A DNA stretch of 14,725 bases from Actinomycetota bacterium (lineage in GTDB: Bacteria > Actinomycetota > Acidimicrobiia > Acidimicrobiales > CADCTF01), in contig JAHWJQ010000032.1 of the NCBI GenBank assembly GCA_019348305.1, forward strand, positions 1-14,725, in the 5' to 3' direction. The notes beneath the pieces were generated by a model. That model made no database searches, was not told the DNA's origin, and worked only from the letters and a program-made list of their open reading frames with translations. The stretch's first letter is position 1; each line of letters begins with the position of its first letter. Position numbers and translations under genes: made by a program. Shown piece by piece: positions 1 to 6,416 of the stretch.

Positions 1-159
1 GAGCGCCAGCCACTTCTCTACTTCGCCGATGACCGGGTAGGCGCGCAGGGTGGCGTAGAGGTCGAGCAGGCGATCCTGCACCTGCTGCGCGGACTGGAGG
101 GGCTTGTCGGCCGTCTCCGTCCTCCACTGGTCGATCTGATCTCGGGCCTGGGTCTCCAT
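1..159 (-). CDS. Unknown protein, N-terminal 53 residues only (runs off the left edge)
   Basis: Reading from an ATG at 159 leftwards there is an open frame to the window edge. The start is well supported: AAGGAG lies just upstream (about 165-170) at normal spacing. The visible peptide begins METQARDQIDQWR and continues with a charged, glutamine-rich and probably helical stretch ending EVEKWLAL. No signal peptide or membrane segment is visible. It is divergent from sufB across a 196-base gap, so it could share regulation with the SUF genes. I do not recognise the family. SufR-type regulators often sit beside suf genes, but nothing in these 53 residues shows a winged-helix or Rrf2 motif. Confidence 0.7.
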   Translation of the reverse strand, partial: METQARDQIDQWRTETADKPLQSAQQVQDRLLDLYATLRAYPVIGEVEKWLAL

Positions 160-230
160 CGAAACTCCTTCGTGCCCACCTGGGCTCTTCCTACAAACGT
201 CGGCAGGCCTCCCAATCATCCCAAGAACGG

Positions 231-243
231 CGGAACAATTCCG
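231..243. repeat. Inverted repeat CGGAA-CAA-TTCCG in the sufB upstream region
   Basis: A perfect 5-base dyad with a 3-base centre, about 60-70 bases upstream of the proposed sufB -10 element. It could be an operator half or a small hairpin. A dyad this short can arise by chance, so confidence in function is low; the sequence symmetry itself is certain. Confidence 0.35.
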
Positions 244-310
244 ACCACCCCTCCCGGCGAGCGGGTGACACGCCGACCGGGAAGTTCTAGCCCCTCGGGA
301 TTGTTACTAT

Positions 311-321
311 CCACGTAGTGG
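311..321. promoter_or_regulatory. Palindrome CCAC-GTA-GTGG over the likely sufB transcription start
   Basis: An 11-base dyad lies directly behind the extended -10 element (302-310) and covers the predicted transcription start near 317. That is a typical place for a repressor to block initiation. SUF operons in actinobacteria are commonly controlled by a SufR or Rrf2-type iron-sulfur sensor, but no such regulator is visible here and the match to a known SufR site was not tested. Confidence 0.35.
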
Positions 322-355
322 AAATTACCCGACCAGCAACTGGAGCTGACACCTG

Positions 356-1765
356 ATGGCCACCATCGAAGCAGGTCTCGACCTCGGCCGGTACAAGCTG
401 GGCTGGATCGACGAAGTCGACTACGTCATCAAGCCCAAGAAGGGCCTCTCCGAGGACGTGGTGCGGGAGATCTCGCTGCTCAAGGGCGAGCCGCAGTGGA
501 TGACCGATTTCCGCCTGCGGGGCTATCGCCACTTCATCCGCAAGCCCTACGAGGGCGCCTGGTTCCACGCCAACATGCCCGGCCTCGACTTCCAGGACAT
601 CTACTACTACCTCAAGCCGACCGAGAGCCAGGTCAGCGAGTGGGACGAGCTGCCCGAGCAGATGCGGCGCACCTACGAAAAGCTGGGCATCCCCGAGGCC
701 GAGCAGCGCTACTTCGCCGGGGTCACCAGCCAGTACGACTCCGAGGTCGTGTACCACAAGAACCGGGAGGACCTCGAGGCCCGGGGGATCCTGTTCACCG
801 ATATGGACACCGCGGTGCGCGAGCACCCGGAGATCGTGAAGAAGTACTTCGCCACGATCATCCCGCCCGCCGACAACAAGTTCGCCGCCCTCAACACCGC
901 CGTGTGGTCGGGTGGTTCGTTCATCTACGTCCCGCCCGGGGTCAACGTGGAGATGCCGCTGCAGGCCTACTTCCGCATCAACTCCGAGAACGCCGGCCAG
1001 TTCGAGCGGACGCTGATCATTGCCGACGAGGGTGCCCAGGTGCACTACATCGAGGGCTGCTCGGCCCCCGTCTACACCTCTGACTCGCTGCACTCGGCCG
1101 TCGTCGAGCTCGTCGCCCTCCCCGGCTCCCGCATCACCTACACGACGATCCAGAACTGGTCGCCCAACGTCTACAACCTCGTGACCAAGCGGGCCCGGGC
1201 CGAGGCCGAAGCCCACGTGGAGTGGATCGACGGCAACATCGGCTCCCGGTTGACCATGAAGTACCCGTCGGTGGTACTGGCCGGTCCCAAGGCCTCCGGC
1301 GAGGTGCTGTCGGTGGCCTACGCCGGTCCTGGCCAGCACCAGGACGCCGGCGCCAAGATGATCCACGCCGCTCCCGAGACCACCTCGACCATCGTCTCGA
1401 AGTCGATCAGCAAGGACGGCGGCCGCACCTCCTACCGGGGTCTGGTCAAGATCGAGGAGGGGGCGGCGCGCTCGAAGGCCTTCGTGCGCTGTGACGCGCT
1501 GCTGCTCGACGACCTCTCCCGCTCCGACACCTACCCCCGCCAGGAGATCGCCGAGAAGGACGCCTCCATCGGCCACGAGGCCACCGTGTCCAAGGTGAGC
1601 CAGGACCAGCTCTTCTACCTGATGAGCCGGGGCCTGTCGGAGGAGCAGGCCATGGGGATGATCGTGAACGGCTTCATCGAGCCGATCACCCGGACGCTTC
1701 CCATGGAGTACGCGGTGGAGTGGAGCCGGCTGATCGAGTTGCAGATGGAAGGCGCCGTCGGCTGA
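356..1765 (+). CDS. sufB: Fe-S cluster assembly protein SufB
   Basis: 469 residues, the normal length of intein-free SufB. With SufC and SufD it forms the cytosolic SufBC2D complex that builds and hands on iron-sulfur clusters. The C-terminal beta-helix core is clear. Cys379 (in RCDALLLDD) and Glu408 (in GHEATVSK) are 29 residues apart, the same spacing as E. coli Cys405 and Glu434, which are implicated in cluster formation. The family block QDQLFYLMSRGLSEEQAMGMIVNGF follows. The start ATG has GGAG ten bases upstream. Mycobacterial sufB genes often carry inteins; none is present. It is separated from sufD and sufC by about 3 kb, which is unusual because these genes are normally adjacent. Confidence 0.97.
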   Translation: MATIEAGLDLGRYKLGWIDEVDYVIKPKKGLSEDVVREISLLKGEPQWMTDFRLRGYRHFIRKPYEGAWFHANMPGLDFQDIYYYLKPTESQVSEWDELPEQMRRTYEKLGIPEAEQRYFAGVTSQYDSEVVYHKNREDLEARGILFTDMDTAVREHPEIVKKYFATIIPPADNKFAALNTAVWSGGSFIYVPPGVNVEMPLQAYFRINSENAGQFERTLIIADEGAQVHYIEGCSAPVYTSDSLHSAVVELVALPGSRITYTTIQNWSPNVYNLVTKRARAEAEAHVEWIDGNIGSRLTMKYPSVVLAGPKASGEVLSVAYAGPGQHQDAGAKMIHAAPETTSTIVSKSISKDGGRTSYRGLVKIEEGAARSKAFVRCDALLLDDLSRSDTYPRQEIAEKDASIGHEATVSKVSQDQLFYLMSRGLSEEQAMGMIVNGFIEPITRTLPMEYAVEWSRLIELQMEGAVG

Positions 1766-1769
1766 CGTC

Positions 1770-1813
1770 GGTGGGCTGAAATTCCTGCCAGCCCACCCCC
1801 GCATAACGGCGGG
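1770..1813 (+). terminator. Hairpin pair after sufB
   Basis: GGTGGGCTG (1770-1778) pairs perfectly with CAGCCCACC (1789-1797) around a 10-base loop, five bases after the sufB stop. A smaller stem, CCCGC/GCGGG (1798-1802 with 1809-1813), follows at once. There is no T-tract, which is common in GC-rich actinobacterial terminators. It may only attenuate read-through, since the next gene lies 53 bases further on the same strand. Confidence 0.5.
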
Positions 1814-1865
1814 CACACCGTACGCTTCAACCAAGACTCACCCCGGCCGTACTAAGGAGTGCCTG

Positions 1866-2639
1866 ATGGCCAACCCTGCTCTCAACGAAAAGACCTTCGC
1901 CCCCGAGCGCCTGCTGACACTCGCTCCCGAAGCCGTGGGCGGCCGCGCCGGCACGGAACCGTGGCGAACGAGGATGACGGTCGAGGGCGTCGTCCTGAAG
2001 TCGGGCATCCTCTTGCCCATCCTGTTGGCCACCGCCTGGGTGGGCTGGCAGTCGGCGGGGGACGGCGAGACGGTCCGCATCCCCGGTTGGTTGCTCCTGG
2101 CTGTTCTTGGCGGGTTCGGCATCGCCGTCGTCACGATCTTCAAGCCCAAGGTCTCGCCCTACACCGCCCCCGCCTACGCCGCCGTGGAGGGGCTGGTGCT
2201 GGGGGCCATCTCGGCGGTCTACAACTTCCGCTACGAGGGCATCGTCCTGCAGGCGGTGATGCTCACCGGCGCCGTCTTCGCCATCATGCTGGGCCTGTAC
2301 GCCAGCCGCACCATCCGCGTGACCGACCGGCTGCGCAAGGGTGTGATCGCCGCCACCCTCGCCGTGATGGCCGTCTACCTGATCTCGATCGTCATGCGTC
2401 TCTTCGGGGCCGACATCCCGATGATCCACGACAACGGCGCCGTGGGCATCCTGTTCAGCCTGGCCGTGGTGGGCATCGCTTCGTTCAACCTGCTCCTCGA
2501 CTTCGACCTGATCGAAGCGGGGGTGGAGGCCGGTGCCCCCAAGTGGATGGAGTGGTACGCCTCCTTCGGCTTGATGGTGACGCTCGTGTGGCTGTACCTC
2601 GAGCTGCTGCGCCTGCTGTCCAAGCTCAGGAGCCGCTAG
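1866..2639 (+). CDS. Bax inhibitor-1/YccA family membrane protein
   Basis: 257 residues. The N-terminus MANPALNEKTF is, as I recall, typical of actinobacterial BI-1/YccA proteins. About seven hydrophobic segments follow (roughly 42-62, 74-92, 100-118, 125-147, 158-178, 188-210 and 228-250), ending in a basic tail. The acidic LLLDFDLIE stretch before the last segment matches the place where the family carries the conserved aspartates linked to pH-sensitive calcium leak in the characterised homologue YetJ. The bacterial role is otherwise poorly known (membrane-protein quality control or ion leak). The start is firm: AAGGAG (1854-1859) six bases upstream. It may be co-transcribed with sufB by read-through and with the four-cysteine gene six bases downstream. 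Confidence 0.85.
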   Translation: MANPALNEKTFAPERLLTLAPEAVGGRAGTEPWRTRMTVEGVVLKSGILLPILLATAWVGWQSAGDGETVRIPGWLLLAVLGGFGIAVVTIFKPKVSPYTAPAYAAVEGLVLGAISAVYNFRYEGIVLQAVMLTGAVFAIMLGLYASRTIRVTDRLRKGVIAATLAVMAVYLISIVMRLFGADIPMIHDNGAVGILFSLAVVGIASFNLLLDFDLIEAGVEAGAPKWMEWYASFGLMVTLVWLYLELLRLLSKLRSR

Positions 2640-2645
2640 ACCGCC

Positions 2646-3020
2646 GTGCCCATGCGGGAGGATTGCAAGAACTTCCAGAGCCGCACCTACCGCTCCGGTG
2701 AGGTGGCCCGCTTCTGCGTGCTCGACCTCGCTCCAGAGGCGCCGTGGCGCTGCCCTGACAACTGCTCGCGCTACGAGCGCCGCATGGCCGACATCGGCTG
2801 GGACCTCGGTGGCCTGGTGCGGCCGCAGGTGCCTGACGAGCCCGAGATCATCGAGCTCAACGATGACGCGGCAGCGGTCCTCGACGAGGCCGAGGACATC
2901 TTGAACGCCGCCGGTCCCGACATCGTGTCGGAGGTGCAGCGCCAGAGGGCCCGCGAGCAGGGCGAGCGAGCCGGCGCCGGCATCCTCGACCGCCTCAAGG
3001 AGCGCTTCCGCAAGCGCTGA
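2646..3020 (+). CDS. Small four-cysteine protein of unknown function
   Basis: 124 residues from GTG 2646; an ATG two codons later (2652) is an equally possible start. The gene begins six bases after the BI-1 stop, so the two are probably translated from one message. The first 46 residues contain Cys7, Cys24, Cys36 and Cys40 (C-x16-C-x11-C-x3-C) with aromatic and basic residues between, consistent with a zinc or iron-sulfur site. The remainder is acidic, then a charged helix, ending in a strongly basic LKERFRKR. No membrane segment or signal peptide is seen. I do not recognise the family. A cluster-binding or SUF-accessory role is only inference from position. Confidence 0.8.
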   Translation: MPMREDCKNFQSRTYRSGEVARFCVLDLAPEAPWRCPDNCSRYERRMADIGWDLGGLVRPQVPDEPEIIELNDDAAAVLDEAEDILNAAGPDIVSEVQRQRAREQGERAGAGILDRLKERFRKR

Positions 3021-3031
3021 GGTATCGGCTC

Positions 3032-3093
3032 GGAAGCAGAGCTTCCTCGCCGAGCTCAAAAGCGTTCCAGGCGACCGGCAAAGCCGGATCGCC
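3032..3093. terminator. Two hairpins between convergent genes
   Basis: The first stem is GGAAGC-AGA-GCTTCC (3032-3046). The second and stronger one pairs GGCGACCGGC with GCCGGATCGCC (3070-3093) around an AAA loop with a single bulged A. On the + strand it is followed by a pyrimidine-rich tail with several Ts; on the reverse strand a TTTT lies a few bases beyond. It sits between the four-cysteine gene and the convergent crotonase gene, so it probably acts as a bidirectional terminator. Confidence 0.6.
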
Positions 3094-3109
3094 CTTCACC
3101 CTGTTCCTG

Positions 3110-3949
3110 TTAGGTGCCCGTGAAGTTGGGGGGGCGCTTCTCGACGAAGGCGGCCAGGGCTTCGGCCACGTCGTTGGAGCCGGCGAAGGCGGTGTTCCAG
3201 AGGGCGACGTAGTCGAGGCTCTCGGCCACCGAGTGGTCGTGGGCGTGGCGCAGGACGGCCTTGGTGCCCTGAACGGCCAGCGGCGACAGCGCCGCCATCT
3301 CGGCCGCCATGTCGCGAGCCGCGGCCACCACCGAGTCGTGGTCCTCGACCACGTGGTTGACGAGGCCGATGGCCAGGGCTCGGTCCGCGGAGATGTCCTT
3401 GGCCGTCAGGGCGAGCTCGGCCGCGTGCCCCGACCCGACGATGCGGGGAAGCCGCTGGAGCGTGCCCACGTCGGCCACGATGGCGAGGCGGGTCTCTCGC
3501 ACCGAGAATCGGGCATCGGCCGAGGCCAGCCGGATGTCGCAGGCGGTGATGAGGTCGACGCCGGCGCCGATGCACCAGCCATGGACGGCGGCGATGACCG
3601 GCTTCGGGCAGTCGGCGACCGAGGTGATCGCCGCCTGCAGTCGCTTCAGCCCCTGGTAGGTGCGGACGGCGCGAGCGGCGGACGACGAAGGTGGGGGGTC
3701 GCCGGGCTGTCCGGCGGTGCCGGCGCCGGCGGCCAGGAACTCGACGTCGATGCCGGCGCTGAACATCGGGCCACGGCCGGCCAGCACGATGGCCCGCACC
3801 AGGGGATCGTCAGACAGCTCGCCCATCTCCAGCGGCAGGTCGTTCCAGAACCGGGCCCCCATGGCGTTGCGCTTCTTCGGGTTGTCGAGCCACAGCGTGG
3901 CCACCCCGTCTCGCCGCTCGACGGTGAGCACCTCAGAGGACCTGGTCAT
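3110..3949 (-). CDS. Crotonase family, delta(3,5)-delta(2,4)-dienoyl-CoA isomerase-like
   Basis: 279 residues from the ATG at 3949. It carries the crotonase oxyanion-hole loops (FSAGID near 63-68 and HGWCIGAG near 123-130). Asp132, Glu152 and Asp160 are spaced 20 and 8 apart, exactly as the catalytic Asp176, Glu196 and Asp204 of the mammalian dienoyl-CoA isomerase ECH1, and the surrounding words (VDLITACDIR, VADVGTLQRLPRIVG, HSVAESLDYVALWN) also match that group. It would reposition double bonds during unsaturated fatty-acid oxidation. No Shine-Dalgarno site precedes the start; a possible promoter (TTGCCA, complement of 3979-3984; TACCAT, complement of 3958-3963) inside phzF suggests a nearly leaderless message. 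It is inverted relative to the suf genes around it. Confidence 0.88.
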   Translation of the reverse strand: MTRSSEVLTVERRDGVATLWLDNPKKRNAMGARFWNDLPLEMGELSDDPLVRAIVLAGRGPMFSAGIDVEFLAAGAGTAGQPGDPPPSSSAARAVRTYQGLKRLQAAITSVADCPKPVIAAVHGWCIGAGVDLITACDIRLASADARFSVRETRLAIVADVGTLQRLPRIVGSGHAAELALTAKDISADRALAIGLVNHVVEDHDSVVAAARDMAAEMAALSPLAVQGTKAVLRHAHDHSVAESLDYVALWNTAFAGSNDVAEALAAFVEKRPPNFTGT

Positions 3950-4832
3950 GGCGCGCGATGGTAAGGGCATGGTCGGCCTGGCAATCGAGCTGCCGTACCG
4001 GATCGTCGACGTGTTCACCGACGCTCCACTGGCGGGCAACGCCGTCTGCGTGGTGTTGGAGCCCGCCCCCGAGCCCGTGATGGCCGCCCTGGCCCGCGAG
4101 GTCAACCTCAGCGAGACGACCTTCGTCACCCGTACCGGCCCGTTGGCCTACGACCTGCGCATCTGGACGCCGGCAGGGGAGCTCCCCTTCGCCGGCCACC
4201 CCTCCCTCGGCACCGCCTGGGCGCTCGGGGCCGGGCGGTGGACGCAGCGCACGACCGGGGCGACGGTCGAGGTGGTCGCCACCGACGAGGGCGCGGTGAT
4301 GACCCAGCCCGACCCCGTGTTGACGGAGGTGTCGCCGGCGCCGGCGGTGCAGGCACTCGGTCTGGTTCCTGGGCCGGCCGACGCGGCTTGGGTGGCCGAG
4401 GTGGGCGGAACCCGCTACGTCCTCGTGCCCACCCGACAACGCATCGACAGACTCGACCCACGACCCGGTCCCCTCAGGGCAGTGGCAGAGTCGGCCAAGA
4501 CGACGGGCGTGGCCGCTTTCGCCCGGCTCGACGACGAGACCCTGCACGCCAGGGTGTTCATCCCCGCTTCGACGGTCCCGGAGGACCCGGGAACCGGCTC
4601 AGCGGCGGGCCCGATCGGGTTGCTGGCCCGGCGCCTGTGGGGGATGGCGGAGGACCTGGTCATCCACCAGGGCCACGAGATCGGCCGGCCCTGTCTCATC
4701 GAGGTCCACGCCGAGCAGGGCCAGGTGCGGGTGGGGGGCAGGGTGGTCGGGGCGGCCGAGGGAAGGTTCACGCTGGCGCCGCCTCTAGGATTGCCCAACC
4801 GGGGCGGGCCACCGCCCCCACTCGCGACCTGA
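3948..4832 (+). CDS. PhzF family isomerase/epimerase
   Basis: 294 residues with ATG 3948, chosen because AGAGGA (3935-3940) lies seven bases upstream. The alternative ATG at 3969 gives a start nearer the family norm (M-x-YRIVDVFTDAP), but its upstream AAGGG is too close. Family motifs are clear: YRIVDVFTDAPLAGNAV, NLSETTFV with the presumed catalytic Glu56, ELPFAGHPSLGTAW, and DPGTGSAAGPIGLL. PhzF proteins have a two-lobed diaminopimelate-epimerase fold and isomerise diverse small metabolites; the substrate here cannot be told, and no other phenazine gene is present. The stop lies 11 bases before the probable sufD start, so it should be the first gene of the phzF-sufD-Rieske-sufC unit. Confidence 0.9.
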   Translation: MARDGKGMVGLAIELPYRIVDVFTDAPLAGNAVCVVLEPAPEPVMAALAREVNLSETTFVTRTGPLAYDLRIWTPAGELPFAGHPSLGTAWALGAGRWTQRTTGATVEVVATDEGAVMTQPDPVLTEVSPAPAVQALGLVPGPADAAWVAEVGGTRYVLVPTRQRIDRLDPRPGPLRAVAESAKTTGVAAFARLDDETLHARVFIPASTVPEDPGTGSAAGPIGLLARRLWGMAEDLVIHQGHEIGRPCLIEVHAEQGQVRVGGRVVGAAEGRFTLAPPLGLPNRGGPPPPLAT

Positions 4833-4846
4833 GGGACCCCCCGCTG
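4831..4846 (+). promoter_or_regulatory. Ribosome binding site and CTG start of sufD
   Basis: GAGGGA (4831-4836), which overlaps the phzF stop codon, lies seven bases before CTG 4844. No in-frame ATG, GTG or TTG exists near the place where SufD homology begins. Starting at this CTG gives MSDFTADRSAALAGPPWL, which has the expected SufD N-terminal shape. A CTG start is rare and usually lowers translation; here it would be placed for coupling to phzF. Confidence 0.6.
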
Positions 4847-6109
4847 AGCGATTTCACCGCTGACCGATCGGCCGCACTTGCCGGCCCGCCGTGGCTTCGC
4901 GCCAGGCGCCTGGCCGCGTACGACCGTTTCGCGGCGCTGGAACTGCCCACGGCCGCCGAGGAGCTGTGGCGCTACACGCCCATTGGCGAGCTCGACCTCT
5001 CCCGCTACCGGCTCAGCGCTGCCTCTCCGGGCTCCGCTGCGGGGGCAGCCGACAGCCTTGTCATCGACGCCGTGGCCGAGCCGGCGGCGGTGGTGGTCAC
5101 CGTCGACGGCCGCCTGGTCCAGGCGGTCGTGGGCCAGGCTGCCGCCGGCCACGGGGTCACGGTGGGGCCGGCCACCGAAGCGGTCCAGCTACTCGAGCCC
5201 CCGGACCCCGACGCCCTCACCGCTCTCCACGACGCCTTCGTCCCCGAGGTCGTCGTGATCCGGGTGCCAGACGGCGTGGTGGTCGAGGGCCCCGTGGTGG
5301 TGGTCCAGCGGGCCACCGGCGCCGGCGTGGGCGCCTTCCCCCACCTGGTCGTCGAGGCCGGCGCAGCCAGCCAGGTCACCGTGGTCGACCACTGGGTCTC
5401 AGACGACGGCCCCGCCTACGTGAGCCCCGTCGTCGAGGTCCGATCCGGCGACGGCGCCCACGTCGACTACGTGGGCGTGCAGGAACTCGGCCCGGAGGTC
5501 TGGCAGACGGGGCACCTGCTGATGAGCCCGGGCCGCGACGCCACCCTCCGGTCGTGGCTGATGGCCTTGGGAGGCGACTACGCCCGGCTCTACGTGGCTG
5601 CCTCCCTGGCCGGCCAGGGAGGGGTGGCCGAGATCTTCGGCGTCTACTTCGGTGAGGACGATCAGGTCCACGACTTCCGCTCGCTCCAGGACCACCGGGC
5701 CTCGCGCTCGAAGAGCAACCTGTCGTTGAAGGGCGCCGTGACCGACGAGGCCCACGGCGTCTACACCGGCCTGATCAAGGTCCGCGAGGGCGCCAAGGCC
5801 ACCGACTCCTTCCTGGCCAACCGCAACCTCGTGCTGGGCGAGGGCGCCCACGTCGACTCCGTCCCCAACCTCGAGATCGTGAACGAGAACGACATCCGTA
5901 GCTGTGGCCACGCGTCGGCCACGGGCCCGGTCGACGAGGAGCACATCTTCTACCTGGAGAGCCGAGGCGTGCCCACCGAGGTAGCCCAACGCCTCATCAT
6001 CTTCGGCTTCTTCGACGAGATCGTGTCCTCGGTCCCCCTGCCCGGCCTGCGCGACCCGCTGCGTCGGGCCGTGAGGCGCAAACTCGACAAGGTGGTGGCC
6101 GGTGCCTGA
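4844..6109 (+). CDS. sufD: Fe-S cluster assembly protein SufD (probable CTG start)
   Basis: 421 residues when begun at CTG 4844. SufD pairs with SufB and two SufC to form the SufBC2D scaffold and helps iron entry. The N-terminal helical part has the family words GPPWLRARRLAAYDRFAALELP and EELWRYTPI. The beta-helix and C-terminal core follow (FRSLQDHRASRSKSNLSLKGAV, VPNLEIVNENDIRSCGHASATG, YLESRGV). His356 in CGHASA corresponds to E. coli SufD His360. The frame stays open far upstream only because it shadows phzF. An ATT at 4790 is a less likely start because it lies inside phzF without a ribosome site. The stop overlaps the Rieske start by eight bases. Confidence 0.93.
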   Translation: MSDFTADRSAALAGPPWLRARRLAAYDRFAALELPTAAEELWRYTPIGELDLSRYRLSAASPGSAAGAADSLVIDAVAEPAAVVVTVDGRLVQAVVGQAAAGHGVTVGPATEAVQLLEPPDPDALTALHDAFVPEVVVIRVPDGVVVEGPVVVVQRATGAGVGAFPHLVVEAGAASQVTVVDHWVSDDGPAYVSPVVEVRSGDGAHVDYVGVQELGPEVWQTGHLLMSPGRDATLRSWLMALGGDYARLYVAASLAGQGGVAEIFGVYFGEDDQVHDFRSLQDHRASRSKSNLSLKGAVTDEAHGVYTGLIKVREGAKATDSFLANRNLVLGEGAHVDSVPNLEIVNENDIRSCGHASATGPVDEEHIFYLESRGVPTEVAQRLIIFGFFDEIVSSVPLPGLRDPLRRAVRRKLDKVVAGA

Positions 6110-6416
6110 GCTGCGGCTGTGCAGCCGCGAGGAGCTGGCGCCGGGGGAGGCTCGCCGGTTCGACGTCGGCGGTCATCGCATCTGCGTCGTGCGGATCGGC
6201 GACGACTTCTACGCACTGGGCGACCGTTGCAGCCACGAGGACTACTCGCTGGCCGACGGCGACGTGCTGGCCGACGAGCAGGAGATCGAGTGCTGGAAGC
6301 ACGGCAGCACGTTCTCCCTCGTGACCGGCGAGCCGCAAAGCCTGCCCGCCACCAAGCCGGTCCCCGTCTACGAGGTCAGCATCCGCGGTGACGACGTGAT
6401 GGTGGTGGCGCCATGA
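6102..6416 (+). CDS. Rieske [2Fe-2S] ferredoxin of the SUF operon
   Basis: 104 residues forming a single Rieske domain. The cluster ligands are Cys43-x-His45 (CSHED) and Cys64-x2-His67 (CWKHG). No signal peptide or membrane helix is present, so it is a soluble cytosolic electron carrier of the non-heme-dioxygenase ferredoxin type. The GTG start at 6102 lies within the sufD 3' end, six bases after AAGGTGG (6089-6095), and the stop overlaps the sufC start in an ATGA, so the three genes are translationally coupled. Small Rieske proteins are commonly found between sufD and sufC in actinobacterial operons. A role in supplying electrons for cluster assembly is inferred, not shown. Confidence 0.93.
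   Translation: MPELRLCSREELAPGEARRFDVGGHRICVVRIGDDFYALGDRCSHEDYSLADGDVLADEQEIECWKHGSTFSLVTGEPQSLPATKPVPVYEVSIRGDDVMVVAP

Larger units (their letters stand above)
160..355. promoter_or_regulatory. Divergent intergenic region upstream of sufB
   Basis: This 196-base gap separates the left-edge gene from sufB. On the + strand an extended -10 element, TGTTACTAT (302-310), would start transcription near 317 and leave a leader of about 39 bases; I see no good -35. The sufB ribosome site is GGAG at 342-345. On the reverse strand a weak pair, TTGGGA (complement of 210-215) and TAGGAA (complement of 188-193) with a 16-base spacer, could drive the left gene. Two perfect inverted repeats also lie here and are listed separately. 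The promoter assignments are inference from consensus matching. Confidence 0.4.

Noticed and set aside
356..1765. Possible intein in sufB, as in mycobacteria
   Set aside because: The protein is of normal length with uninterrupted family blocks; no splicing motifs are seen.
287..1834. Long open frame of 515 codons on the reverse strand opposite sufB
   Set aside because: It is the GC-rich shadow of sufB: composition is repetitive (Gly, Val, Leu, His, Asp), with no family motif and no ribosome site, while the + strand is unmistakably SufB.
1827..3059. 410-codon reverse-strand open frame opposite the BI-1 and four-cysteine genes
   Set aside because: Low-complexity His/Gly/Asp-rich product typical of antisense frames in GC-rich DNA; the + strand genes have good ribosome sites and a recognisable family.
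3948..4832. Phenazine biosynthesis
   Set aside because: Only a PhzF-family gene is present; the family is broad and no other phz gene is visible.
4238..4843. Upstream extension of the sufD frame into phzF
   Set aside because: The extra residues are Gly/Arg-rich shadow sequence of phzF with no SufD homology.
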